Assembly (NCBI GenBank): GCA_001584585.1
Contig: LSYV01000005.1
Coordinates: 111,041-175,040, forward strand
DNA: 64,000 nucleotides
Source of the DNA: Gonium pectorale
Lineage: Eukaryota > Chlorophyta > Chlorophyceae > Chlamydomonadales > Volvocaceae
Direction of reading: 5' to 3'
Shown here: positions 11,715-24,200 of the stretch, one piece after another
Numbering within the stretch: the first letter of the stretch is position 1
Layout of the letters: each line of letters begins with the position of its first letter
Notes under the pieces: model-generated
Seen by the model: only the letters and a program-made list of their open reading frames with translations
What the model was told of the DNA's origin: nothing
Database searches by the model: none
Position numbers and translations under genes: made by a program

Positions 11715-12161
11715 TTATTGATACATTCGTTTCAACAGCAGTACCTCGACTGACAATTTTGGCGGCAATTCCGTGCGGCGACTCGGCGGCGCTAGGCGCA
11801 CTGACCTGCCTTCATGAGGAGGGATGAGCAGCGCAGCAGCAATATGCTTGGGGGCGGGGCAGGGGGACCTTCCCTGCCAACTGTTGCCGCTCAGCGGGCG
11901 ATTGGCGCCGCAACGCATCGCCATCGAAGCCCGATGGTCAGTCGCATACTCGACACCATGTACTTCGTGGGATGCTTGTAACATGCCTTTCCTCTGCAGG
12001 AGCACGGAGCCCATTGCCCCCTCCGCGATCCTCCATATTGCCAGTAATGGTGCGTGACTGTCCAAGGCCTTCAGGCTCTGGACAACTTTTGGGAAGGACA
12101 TGCGCTCCAGCAAGTGATCACGCCATCTGGGGTATAGCGTCCCTGGTCCCCTTAAGGCCAT
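11715..12161 (-). mobile_element. Possible degenerate retroelement RT/RNase H fragment
   Basis: The minus-strand frame reads FPKVVQSLKALDSHAPLLAI, then GAMGSVLLQRKGML, ASHEVHGVEYATDH. Order and spacing resemble the end of Ty3/gypsy-type reverse transcriptase (LK.AL..APVL) and the RNase H start (GAVLLQ....AS....E..Y...). The catalytic aspartate expected before GSVLLQ is missing, so this would be a dead relic. The same bases also hold a possible small + strand exon of the next gene (12000-12049), which weakens the call. Confidence 0.3.
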
Positions 12162-12281
12162 CGGCCACCATGCCGCCCCCCTGCATCTTCAATCCGCGTG
12201 TCATAACGTGTGCTGCGTCCGGTCCAATTTCCCTCATCTTGCCCTGCCTGTGTCGTTCGCCTCCGTGGTGCGGCCCTGCAG

Positions 12282-15200
12282 GCTCGGGGCCGCACGTGTA
12301 CTTGCTGCCGCCCCTGACATCGGCCCCCGCCGAGGCGGCTGCGGCCGCTCCTGGGAAGCGAGCCAAGCAGGGCACAAAGGACGCAAAGCGGCAGCAGCTT
12401 GCTGCCAAGCGGTGAGCATACTCGCTTGCGGGCGCACCTAAACGCCGAGCCCACCCAGGACTTCGGGCAGTTCCCTTGCGGAAGGCTGGTAGTTGCGTGC
12501 AGAGAGCGCTGTTCGTCACAATGGCTGAAGGGTTTCGTTTTGAGCCTGCAGACTGAATGCATGGACCCTTAAGGCATCCGACCAATCACGCGCCCGTGCC
12601 GTGCCGTGCAGGGCAACGGAGGCGCTCGTGGCGACCCACGCCGAGTGCGTCCGCAGTCGCAGTGCCCTGAGGGCCCGCGTGGAGCTGGCGGCCCCGCAAC
12701 CAGACGGGGCCGGGGCCGGGGCCGCCTCTCAGGCCCAGGCTGAGGCCGACCTGGAGCTGGAGTTGCTACTGGCGCCCGTCTCTCCTGCAGTCGCGACTGC
12801 GCCCGGCAGCGCAGGTTGGTCGCCGTGCGTACGTGTCGGGAGGTGTTGATCGTGACTAGTCTCTGCCTGGACCCGATGCGTTGCGGTCAATCGCAGTGGC
12901 TCTGGTGCAGTTGTTCTAAGCTGTATTTTTCATGTGTGACATGCTAAGGGCCCGGGTCCTTGTCGGGTTCCCTGTTCAATACCTCCCGCAGACGTGGTGG
13001 CAGCAGGCCCCTCGCCCCCTGCTCCCCCGGCCTGCCTGTTCTGGGGCTATCTGCTGCCCCCCGGGGCTGCGGCCGCGGCGGAGCGGGCCCTTCGGGAGCG
13101 CCGGCTGGCCGTGTGCGCCAGCTGCGACAACGACGGGCCGCTGGTGCGCTCGTTCACCGCCGGGCAGCTGGAGGGGGAGCTGCGGGCGGCGCAAGCCAAA
13201 CGGTAAGGCCTGCGGCAGCTGGAGCAGCTAGGGTTGGGCCCGCCGAGTGTGGGAGGAAAGGTGGATGGGCATGTGGCTGCGCCGGAGCCTGCGCCTGCGT
13301 ACGCAAGCCCGACATTTCGTGCGTGCAACCGGTTTTGCGAGGGCTGAGTTGAGCGCAACGGCGGGCGCCGGTTTCGAATCGCTACCCGTTGTGGATGTGC
13401 ATTTGGCTGCTCAAAGAAGGATCTGCCGCAGAGCCCTGCACTGCCCCCCCCCTGCCCTCGTGTCCTCCCTCAGGGCCGGCCTCGCCGCCGAGCTGGCTGC
13501 AGCCGAGCGCGCCGGTGCCAGCGATGGGCCTGAGGCCCCCCAGGCCGTACAGCCGCATCAAGGAGGCAAGAAGCGGCGGCGCCTGGAGAACGGCGGGGCT
13601 GCAACGGCCACCGTCACCACGGCGGCGCCATGCATGGCAGCGGCGGACATCGGTCGCCTCCGCCAGGCCGTCGCGGCGGCGACAGCCACAGAGGCGGCGC
13701 TGGCGGCTGATTTGGACCTGCTGCGGCAGTACACAAGAGCTGCGGGGAGTGACGGTGGCGGCAGGACTGTCACGTATGACGGCCAGCAGTACAGGGCCCG
13801 GTGAGGGAGCTTGCACGCTGGCCAACGTGTGGGGTCGCTTTCGAGTCTGCGCGCAAACTGTGCCTTCAGTATATTCTGCGTGCCCCTTTTGCCAAAATGC
13901 TCTGCTTTTGCGTTGTGTTGCATGTGCAGCACTATGTCACGTTGAGTTGCCGCTGTGATGCGGATGTGTGCGGTACCTCTCTTGCCGATGTAGCCCCTCC
14001 TCTTCAGCCGCTGCTTTGTCCCATCGCGGCCGCTGTCGGGCGATTTCTGTTTGCCCCTACAGGCTCGAGAAGGCCCCGGCGCCGGGCGGGGCCGCCACAA
14101 AGCGGCGCGTCATCCGCATCCCGCTGCCGCCCGAAGCGCGACCCGGGCTGGAGCAGCTGGCGCTCACGCGGGCCGACCCCGGCCGGCCCGAAACCAGTAT
14201 GCTCGTCCATGTACGGCAGGGCTGGAGCTCGCTCCGGAACCTACTTGCGGGGTGGCCGGACCCGCAGCTCCTGGAGCAGGCCGGTGCCGCCGCGGGCGCT
14301 GACGGATCGGCACCAGCAGCTAACGGCGGGGCGGCCGCAGGCGAGGCGGGCAAGGGGAAGAGGGCCAGGCAGGCGCAGGCGGCAGCGGAGGCCGGCGATG
14401 GGGCCGCGGCGGCGGCGGCGGCGGAGGTGCCACGATTCGACTTCCTGCCGGCCATCTCGACGGATCGAGATCCGGATTCTGCGCTGGCGCTCTGGCAGGT
14501 TCTGGATCCGGAGTGGGAGCTGCTGCCCTGGGCACGCGCCCGGCGGCGGTTTGCAGCGGCGGCAGCGGCCAGACGGGGCGACGGCGGCCGGCGGTTGCCC
14601 AGGTGGGTGGGTGGGTGAGGCAGACTCCGCTGCATCGGTACGGCAGTGCCACAGGCGCCTCGTGGCGACGAGAGGCTCACTCCCGCGGCTGCCTGGCGTG
14701 GCGGCTGCATCCGTGGTCTCCTGTGCGCGGCCGCCACGACGGACTGGGGCAAAGCGGCTGTGTAGCTGGTGCCGGGTGGTGCACCGCTGTGTGCGGCCCC
14801 GGCCCCGGCCCCGGCGCTCCGGCAGTCCAGTATGCTCCAAACCGCCATGTTCCCAGGGAAGGTTCCGGAACATGTGTAAACACCGCCACACTGTTCAGCT
14901 TCTGCTCTTCCTGCCCACTTTAATCCTGACCGCACCTCCGCAGGCTGCACCCAGCGCATGGGGACACGCCCATGCCGGACGCGGACCAGCAGCAGCAGGA
15001 GGCGGAGGAGGAGGACGCGTACGGCGACCTGGGGGCCCCGCCGATGGCGCTGACGGTGGTCTTGGACGAGCGGGCCGAGGCGTGGGACGAGCAGCTGCGA
15101 CCTGCCGTACTGCGGGTGGGTGCGCGCCAACCCCTCCATCGTCTCCAGCCGAGCGGTTCCCGGGACTCGAGTCGGATGGGAATGCCGCGCGCGCAGAGGG

Positions 15201-18200
15201 GTTTGGGAGGGAGCGGGCCGCCTGCTCGCGATGTGCCCGGTGTGGGCCGTCCGTCTGTCGCAGGTAATGACCGGGACATTGAAAGGTTCGCAGCCCTGGC
15301 ATGCGCCTCCGGGTGCGATGGCGGCCTCCGGACGGGTGCGAGCCGGGACGCGCAGTTACCAGCATGCCCCGCAGGAAACCTCAACGAGAAGCATTGGAGC
15401 CGGGTGCGCGGCCCTAAGCCCCACCAAGCCTCTGTCCTCGATTGCACGCGCCCTTCCCCCTCTGGCAGGTGCTCCCCTGGCCATCGCCCGAAGCTGCCAC
15501 CGCAGGAGCCGCGGCGGCACCCGGGGGCCGGCCGCAGGGGCCCGCCCCATCGGCGCCATCGCCGTCGCCGCCCGCATGCGGGGAGCTGCTGCGCGTCGCC
15601 GCGGCGCTGCTGCACCTGCACGGCCGGCTGCTGCAGCCGTCCGAGCTGAAGGCTCTGCGGCAGCGGGCCAGGAAGCTGGCGGAGGGGGCAGCGGCTGACG
15701 GCCGTGCAGGTGCAGGTGCAGCAGCGGCGAGCGGGCTGGCGGACGGGCCCGCTGCGGCTGCGGCGACTGTGGCGGCTGCGCTACTGGGGAGCGTACCACG
15801 GGTCGCCGAAGTGCTGCAGGTGGGAGGATGGGGGCCAAGGGCGGGGCGCGCTGAAAGGGCCACCCGGGGTGTGCAGGCTTTGGCTGGGCCAGGGCCAGGC
15901 TCGCGTCAGGCGTCTTCCGCGTGTCGGCCTCTGCGTGCTCCGCACCGGAAGCTGCTGAGTGGATGTCAAGCTACAAAGCAAAACAGCCCTTGTTCTTCGG
16001 CTGGTCCCATTCCTCCCCGCTCCGCAGGACCGGAATCATCCCTCGCTGCTGCTACCGCCATCGCTGCCTTCCGTTCCCCACGTCCATGGCGTCGCCGCCG
16101 CCGCCGCTGGCCCCTCAGAGGCCGTCCTGAAGAAGCGCACTGCCAGCCTCCCCGACGGTGCGGCCCATGCCAACGGCCATGCGGCCACCGCCGCCACCAC
16201 CGCAGCGGCACTTGCTGCCAACGCCGCGGCGCCGCGTGCACCCTCGCAGTCGCAGCAGCCCCCCAACAGCACCAGCACTGCAGCGGTCAGTCCCCACTCC
16301 CTCGCCGCCACCGCCGCCCGCCTCGCCGCCGCTGGCCTGTCTTCGGCTGCCGCCAGGCTAACGGCGCGGTCGCTGCTGCCGCCGCTGATGCGCCTGACAT
16401 CCTTTCTGCTGCCAAAAATGGCCATCACGGCGCAGGTGCTGTACCCGGGGCTGATCAGTCCCGAGCTCGCCACCGAGATGCAGGCTGCGGCGGCCGAGGG
16501 GTACGGCTTCATGGAGGAGCTGGACGCGCTGATGAAGCGGTGCGATGCTGTCGCCGCGTCGGGAGCGGCGGTGTCGGGGGGCGGCGGCAAGGGCTGCGGC
16601 AAGGGCCCCACCCTGGCGGAGGTGCAGCGCAGCTTTGAGGGCCTGGTGGCGCGCAGCGGCCGGGTCGTGGGGCGGGCCGAGGGCGTGCTGCTGCGGTACT
16701 TGGCGTGCGTGGAGGCGGCAGCGCCGGCGGCGGCCCCCGCCGGCGGGCCCCCAGTGCCGGCGGTCGGCGAGCCCAGCAGCGGAGGCGACCCGACCTCGGG
16801 CAGCGGCGGCACCAGCAGTGGCACCAGCAGCGGTAGCGGCAGCGGTAGCTCCGACACCAGCAGCGGCGACACCAGCAGCTCCGACACCACCTCTACGTCC
16901 CGGAGCAGCGGAAGCAGCAGCAGCGAATCGGGTACCTCCGAAAGCGGGAGCGAATCGGACACGAGCGGAAGCCCCAGCGGCGCTGGAGCCGGGGAGGGGG
17001 CTGGCGGCGCCAGCCCGGCAGGGGCTACTGCGGCGGGTAACCCGTTTGTGACCCCCGCCGCTGCCCTCGGCGGAGCGGACCCCGACCCACGGGTCAGCAA
17101 CAGCAGCGGCGACAGCGGCAGTGGCAGCGGGGCCACGTCTTCATCTCCGTCGTCTTCTTCATCTTCGGAAAGTGGCGACGGCAGCAGCTCCACCTCCTCC
17201 GACGACGAGGACGACAGCGACGGGAGCAGCAGCAGTAGTGAAGAGAGCGGCAACACTAGCTCCAGCAGCAGCGAGGAGAGCAGCAGCGATAGCAGCGAAG
17301 ACGATGATTCGAGCAGCAGCGACGATAGCAGCAACAGTGACGGCAGCGACAGCAGCAGCAGTCGCGGCATCGCATCCGCAGGTGCGGGTGTGTGTTCTAT
17401 ACGATCCGTATGATCAGTGCGATCAATGCATAACATTGTGTGTGTGGATGGGGGGGGAGGGCGGTCACTGCCGATGGGGGTGCGACGGGGGAGCACAGCT
17501 GGACGTGCGGCCGTCCACGCGTGCTCTCCGGGACCTTAACCACCACCGCTCACGTGTCGTCAGGCGCTCAGTCGCGCTTCGCATCTAGTGCGGGCTGGCT
17601 GGCGGCGCCGCTGTTTGGACTGCTGATTGCGAGGCGCCCTCCCCGCCCCGCCTCAGGGACGTCCAGTGGCGGGTCAGACAGGTGACCGCCGCTGCCACGG
17701 GTCACCTCCGCCGGCCACCGCGGACCATGACGGGGAGATGGACGCGGCGGTCGCCCTGCATGAGGCGGCCGCTGAGGCAGCTGCGGCCGCTGTGGCGGCG
17801 GCGCTGGCGAGCGCCGCAGCCGGCGGAGACGGAGGCGACCCGGCGATCGCTGAGGCCCTACGGCGAGCTTTACGGGCGGACGCGGCCGGCGCGGGCGGGG
17901 TGGGTGAGGCGGCCGCTGCGGCTGAGGGCAGCGGCGCCGGCGCGGACGGGGAAGGCGGTCGCGAACCCCCTCATGGCCTCAAGGCTGCAGGCAAGGCCGT
18001 CGGCGCGGCTGCGGCTGCGACACCGGCCGCTGTCTCGGACGGAGCGCGCGCATTCAGCGGAGCTAGCGGTGGCGGGAAAGCTGGCAGCAGCCCCGGCGGC
18101 TCGGGCGCTCAAGCCCGGAGCGGTAGCGCCGCAGCGGACGACAGCGATGGCAACGGACGCCGCAGTGGTAGCACTGACGGGGCCAACGGACCTGACGATG

Positions 18201-21200
18201 CCCACGACAGCAGCTCCCGTAGCAGCTCCTCGTCCTCCTCGTCCTCGTCCTCGTCCTCCTCCTCCTCCTCTGGCGACGGCAGCAGTAGTTCGGATGATAC
18301 CAACAGTAGCAGCGGCAGTGAGGGCGACAGCAGCGGCAGTGACGACGACTCGCCTACGGAGGACGCCGATGCCGGGGCAGCCGATGGGGCGGGCAACGCT
18401 GTTGCGAGCGATGCTGCTCCCGATTCTGCGGGTGCGGCAGCCGGCATGCCGTCTGGCCATCCCGACGGCATGACAGGTGACAACGAGCAGGATGTGCCCG
18501 CGACGTTTGGCGTGCTGGGGGCCGCAGGGGCGGCCCGCGCGCAGGCGGGCCCCGCACCGACCGCGACGCCGCCAGCGACGCTGTGGGCCGTGTACCGCAC
18601 TGCCGCTGCTGGGGCCGGGGCGGGAGGCGCCGGAGCGGGAGCGGGAGACGGCGCAGCCGCAGAGCCGTCCCTAGGGGCGGGGCTCGCGCGGCCGGAGGCG
18701 GACGCCCCCTCGCCGCAGCTGCTCACCACGGCAGCGCAACGCGCCGCGCCGCAACATCAGCAGCAAGCGCTAGCAGCAGCAGCTGCCGCTGCCGCCGCAG
18801 CCGTGGCCGGAGCGGCGGCCGGGCGGGGCATGGAGGCCATCCCCGAGGAGGCTCCCGAGTGCGAGGACGGCAGCGCCGGCGGCAGCGCAGCAGCTGTGGA
18901 GGAGAAGGAGGCGGGGGAGCACCTTGGCGTTGCTGCCCCCGCACAGGAGCAGCCGAGCAGCCAGGAGGCAGCGCAGGCCGCTACCGAGGATGGGGACGAG
19001 TCTAGCTCCGGTTCGGGCACGGAATCAAGCTCCTCTTCCGGATCCAGTTCCGGCACCGACGAATCCGGTTCCAGCTCCAGCTCAGAATCAGATTCCGGAT
19101 CGGGGTCCTTGCTGGCCGACCAGGGAGACGAAGCCGGCCAGGGCGCGGCGGCTGGGGTGGTGGAGCCTTCTGCTGGCGCAGCCGACTCGCCCGAGCACGG
19201 CAGCGTCGGGGCCGATGGAGATGCGGAGGCGGGGGCAGAGGTAGAGGCGGATGCCGGCGCCGGCCCCGCGCAGGAGCAGCCGCGCTGCCAGGAGGCGGCG
19301 CAGGCTGCCGCAGACAATGGCGACGACTCAGGCTCCGATTCCGACTCGGAGTCGAGCTCATCTTCTGAGTCGAGTTCAGGAACCAGCTCCGAGTCTGGTT
19401 CCAGCTCGAGCTCCAGTTCTGGCGCGGACTCTGAGTCAGGCTCTGGGCTGGCCGATGTGAAGGACGAGGTCGGCCGGGGTGCGGAGGCCGAGGCGGTGGA
19501 GCCCACTGCTGGCGCAGCAGCATCGCTCGAGGACGGCAGCGGCGGGACTGCGGAAGCGGAAGCGGGTGCCGCCGCTGCTGCTGCTGCTGCCGCGGCAGAC
19601 GAAAGCGACCCAAGGTCTGGATCCGATTCCAAATCGAGCTCCTCCGATTCCAGCTCCGGCTCTGAGTCCAGCTCCGAGTCCCACTCCAGTCCCAGCTCTG
19701 CCTCCGGTTCCGGTTACGCATCTGAGTCCGAACAGGCCGCTCCGGCAGAGGAGCAGGGGGCGTGTGCTGCAGACCTGGCGACGGGGCCCGCTGCTGCAGA
19801 GGCAGCGGAGCGTGAGGACGGCACCGGCACGGGCGCCACCACTGCCGCTGCCACTGTCGGCGCCGCCAAGCAGCAGTTGCCGGGGGACCAGGCGGCAGCG
19901 GAGGCAGCTGCGGGGATGGCTGCCGATGCCGAGGACGACCCCAGCTCTGACTCTGGATCCGAATCGAATTCCAGTTTCGAATCCAGCTCCGGCTCCGAGT
20001 CCAGTTCCGGATCCGGCTCGGAATCGGCTGAAACCGCGCGGGGGAGCCCAGCCGACCAACGGGCAGACGCAGAAGAGCCGGCGGCGCAGGAGGACGACAG
20101 CAGCGGCGGTGCGTTTGTTGTCGCGGGCCCTGCCGCCGATGCCCCTCAGCTCCCGAGCGGCCAGGAGGCGTTGCATGCGGGCGAGGAGAGCCGGGAGGAA
20201 CGGGAGGGCGCCGATGACGAGTCAGGCTCCGACTCTGAATCAAACTCAAGCTCCAGTTCCAGCTCGGATTCCGGGTCAAGCTCCAGTTCCGCTTCGGGCT
20301 CGGATTCCGAATCCACATCCGGCACCAGTTCGGCTTCCAGCTCAAGCTCTGAGTCCAGCGCCGAAGCCAGCTCTGAGTCTGCTTCCGGCTCCGAGCCTGG
20401 GCCCGGGTCTGAGGGGCCCAACCAGGGAGCCGACGAGGCGCCCAGGACCGAGAACGGGACTGCAGCACGCGGTGAGCAGGCCGGCGTTGACCTGGCGAAC
20501 CAGGCCGACAAGGCCAAGCCGACCCAGGCAGCCTCCAGCGGCGGCGGCGGTGCCTCGGGCGGCAGCGGAAGCCGAGACAACGACGAAAGCAGCAGCAGCA
20601 GCAGCAGTGACGGCGAGAGCAGCTCCGACGACAGCTCCGTCGATGCCGATGAGTCGGGCGGTGCAGGAGGTGCCGAGGCGCCGACAGCTGCAGGAATGGG
20701 CACCGCGGACGCCGCCGGAGCTGGCGCTTCAGCGCCTCCTCCTGGCGGCCTCCAGCTGCCCGGCAGCCCGGCAGCTGCGGGGGCAGAGGCGGCGGCGCCG
20801 GCAGGAGCTGCGGCGGCGCAGGCAGCTGGCGGTGGTGCCGTCGCTGACCTCGAGCCTGCAGCCGCCGTTGCTGCCGAGGCCGCCCCCGGCAGCCCTGCTG
20901 CGTCGCAGGGTAATGCAGGCCAGGCGGCTGCTCCTTCCTTCGACGCCGACGCTGCGCTTCCCTCTGCTTCAGGCGAAGGCGAGGCGGAGGCGGAGGAGAG
21001 CCTCCCCGTCACGGCCCCCAGCGAAGGCTGCGGCACGAGCGGAGGCATGGAGCCCGGCAGCGGCCCCAGCCCCTTTGGCGACGCTTGCCTGAGATGGCCT
21101 TCTGGCAGCGACGGTGGTGCCGATGGCGAGGGCGAGGGCGAGGCGAGCAGTAGCGTGGTCTCCAACTCGGTGTCGGTGCGCGCCTTCCCTCTGCTGCATT

Positions 21201-24200
21201 CGCAGTCGCAGCCCTCGGGCGAGGACGAGGACGGCAGCGACCCGTACGTCAGCGGCCCCCCGACCTCCAGCGGCAGCAGCGACGATGGCGGGGAGGAGGA
21301 CCCTGACGCCGACTCGGGCCTTCTGGGTTACGGCGTATTTGAGGGCGAGGAGCCTTCAGAGGAGCGGGTCCCCAGCAGCGGCGACAGCTTCAGCGCCGGC
21401 GAGCCGGAGTCCAGCGGCGGCGAGCCAGAGTTCAGCAGCGGCGACGACGACGGCGACGGCGGTTCGGGCCCGGGCCGCAGCGGCGACGACGACGAAGGAA
21501 ACGGGGACGCTGCACCAAGCGACGACAATGCCAAGAGCGCCAGCGCGGACAACGGGGCGGACGACAGTAGTGGCGGGACGGAGCAGCAGCAGTAGTAGNN
21601 NNNNNNNNNNNNNNNNNNAGTAGTGACGGCGGAAGCAGCAGCAGCAGCGGCGGGGACGGTGACTCCGAAGGCCAGCCTGGGAACTCCGATGAGGAGGAGG
21701 AGGCGGATGAGGAGGAGGCCGGGGCTGCAGCCGCAGGCGCCGTTGAGGTTGCTTCCCGGCTGGAGGCGGCCCCCAACCAGGAGGCTGGGGCCGCTGCCCC
21801 GGCCCCGACGGCGAAGGGGCTGCTGCGCTCCCCGGCCGTCAGGGAGTCGCCGCGCGCGCTGCCGCTGCTAGCGCTGCGCCTGCCGCCGGACGCTGCTGCC
21901 GGCGAGACGGCCCCGGACCATGGCCCGCGCCCGGGCCTAGCGACCGCCGGCGCGCTTGGCAGCGTGGGCGCCGGTGTCGCCGTAAGCGACAGCGACGGCG
22001 GCGGGCCCGACCACAGCTGGAGAATCCTGGAGGAGGTGCGGCAGGCAGCGGAGGCGGTCCGCACGGCCTCGCGCCACCGCGACGGCCCGAACGGCGACGA
22101 ACATCCGCCCCGGGACGCTGCGCGCGCGGGCCCGGCTCCCGATGCGGCACCTGGCGTGGCGGCCATTGCGGACGGGGACGTTGACGACGAGACACAGCCT
22201 CCGTCGGCCGCCACCGGGTCCGGGCAGGCGCCGTCCAGCGATGATGAAACGCTGCCGCCGTCCGAGGATGCGGCGCCAGCTGAGGGCGTGGATGCGGAGG
22301 ACGAGACGCAGCCGCCGTCGGTTGGCAGGGCCCGCAGCGCCGACCGAGCAGCTGGCGGCGATGCGCTGGATCTGGACGAGACACAGCCGCCGTCGGAGGG
22401 CTCTCCGATTCCGGCGGAGGCTCCGGAGCCGGGCGAGGCCTTGCGAGAAGGCCTCGCTCCCGGTGCAGCCGCGGATGGGGCCGCTGCGGGGGCCGATGGG
22501 GACCGCGGCGGCAGCGGCGCGGCCAATGCGCGGGCAGCTACGGCCGCCGTGAGCGGCGGCAGCAGCGGCAGCCCGAGCGACAGCAGCGGCGCCAGTAGCG
22601 ACGAGAGCAGCAGCGAAAGCAGTGCTGACAGCGACAGCAGCAGCGGCAGTGACGACGAGGAAACTAGCGGCAGCGAAAGCTCCTCTTCCAGCAACGACAG
22701 CAGCAGCGGCAGCAGCGGCAGAAATGGCTCTGCCAGCAGTGGAGGATCAGGAGATAGCCGCAGCGGCAGCGAGGGCGCTGCCGTCGAGGACGGAGATGAG
22801 CCGGAGGCGGAGCACGGAGCTGCTTTGGGGCCGCTGCGATCCGAGCCCGCCCCTGTCGGTGTCGGGGCCTTGGAGCCGCAGGGCCCGGGTCACGGCGCAG
22901 ACATCACGGCCCCGGAGCCCACCCAGCAGCAGCAGCAGCTTGCCCCCGGTGGAGCGGTTGACCCGCGCTCTCCGCACCCTGACCCGGGCGTCAAGGTGAG
23001 CGCCACCCCGCTCCTGACGATGCGGCGGTGGACTTGGGATCGCACTTCTCGGGGCGGACCGTCTGGGGGTAGACCGCCTTTGTGCTCAGATTGTGTCGGA
23101 AGGTGCGGCATCATGGTCGGTTGCGGTCTCGTTTTGGCCCACATGCGCCATGCGTGCTGATTAGTTTGGCTAAGCCGTTGCGCTGCCTTGCTGCAGCTTG
23201 CCGCATGCGGGGCAGCTGGCCTCCGGGTCCACCTTGACGTTGCCCCGCACCTCACCCGAACCGACCCGGTGTGCGCAGTTCGCCGCCAGTCCGCGGTCCA
23301 CACGCAAGGCGGGAGCTGTATCTCCACCTACTCCTCGCCGCGCTGGCGCGCGCGCGGGGAGGGCGATCGGGGCTGCCGCCACGGAGGCCGCCCCGGCTGC
23401 CCCGCCGCGGGCCGCGCCCCCAGCCTCGCCCCGGGGCGCCCAGGTGAAGGCGGCGGCAGGAGGGGCGGCGGAGGGCCGCGCGAAGGCGGTCCCGCAGCCC
23501 GCCGAGGTGCCCTCGCATGCAGCCCGGCCGGTTGACAGGGAACCCCCGCGGACCAGGTCGCGGGCAGCCGCACCCTCGGCGGGTGTCTCTGGCGGCGAGC
23601 GCGCCGCTGCGGATGGCGCCGGCGCTGCCGCCGCTGTTGCCGCTGCTGTCACTGTTGCTGAGGCCGCGCCGCTTTCGGGAGCTGGACCGGTTGCTGCTGC
23701 AGAGGCCGGCGAAGGCGGTGCGGACACCGCTGCGCAGCCCAACGTTGGGGCTGGAGGCGCCGGCTTCCCGCAGGTGGGTGGGTGGGTGGGTGGGTGGGGT
23801 GCGGGATGGGCCCGGGTGGCTGGCAGGGCGGTGCGCTGTCGGAGTGGGCTTGCGGGTGCGGTCTCCAGGCGCAGTCCTTTTATGCGAGCGTTTCGCCACG
23901 TCTGCGGAAACGACGCAGATTGCGGTTCTGACGGCAGCGCCACCGGGACTCCCGCAGGAGGTGCAGCCGCCGCAGCCTGGAGTGCCGAGCGCTCCCCCGG
24001 GCAGTGGCAGCCGCCGCCGCCGCGTCCGTGAGGCTGCAGGCAGCGGCGGAGGTGGCGGTGGAGATGGAGCCGAGCACGGCCGTGTCGCCGCGCCAACCCG
24101 CGCCGCCAGGGTCGCAGCAGCTGAGGCCGCGGTCGTCGCAGCCGGCACCGAAACGACAGTAGCAGCAGCGGTCTCTGACGGCGCAGCCGCAGTACGTCCC

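Noticed and set aside
16036..17496. Leu-rich antisense frame opposite the Ser/Asp exon
   Set aside because: The leucine runs are the reverse complement of serine-codon repeats; not a membrane protein.
19002..20468. 488-codon antisense open frame opposite the serine-rich exon
   Set aside because: It is the shadow of AGC/TCC-type serine codons on the other strand; composition is Arg/Pro/Trp-rich without domain signals, and the + strand frame is far longer.
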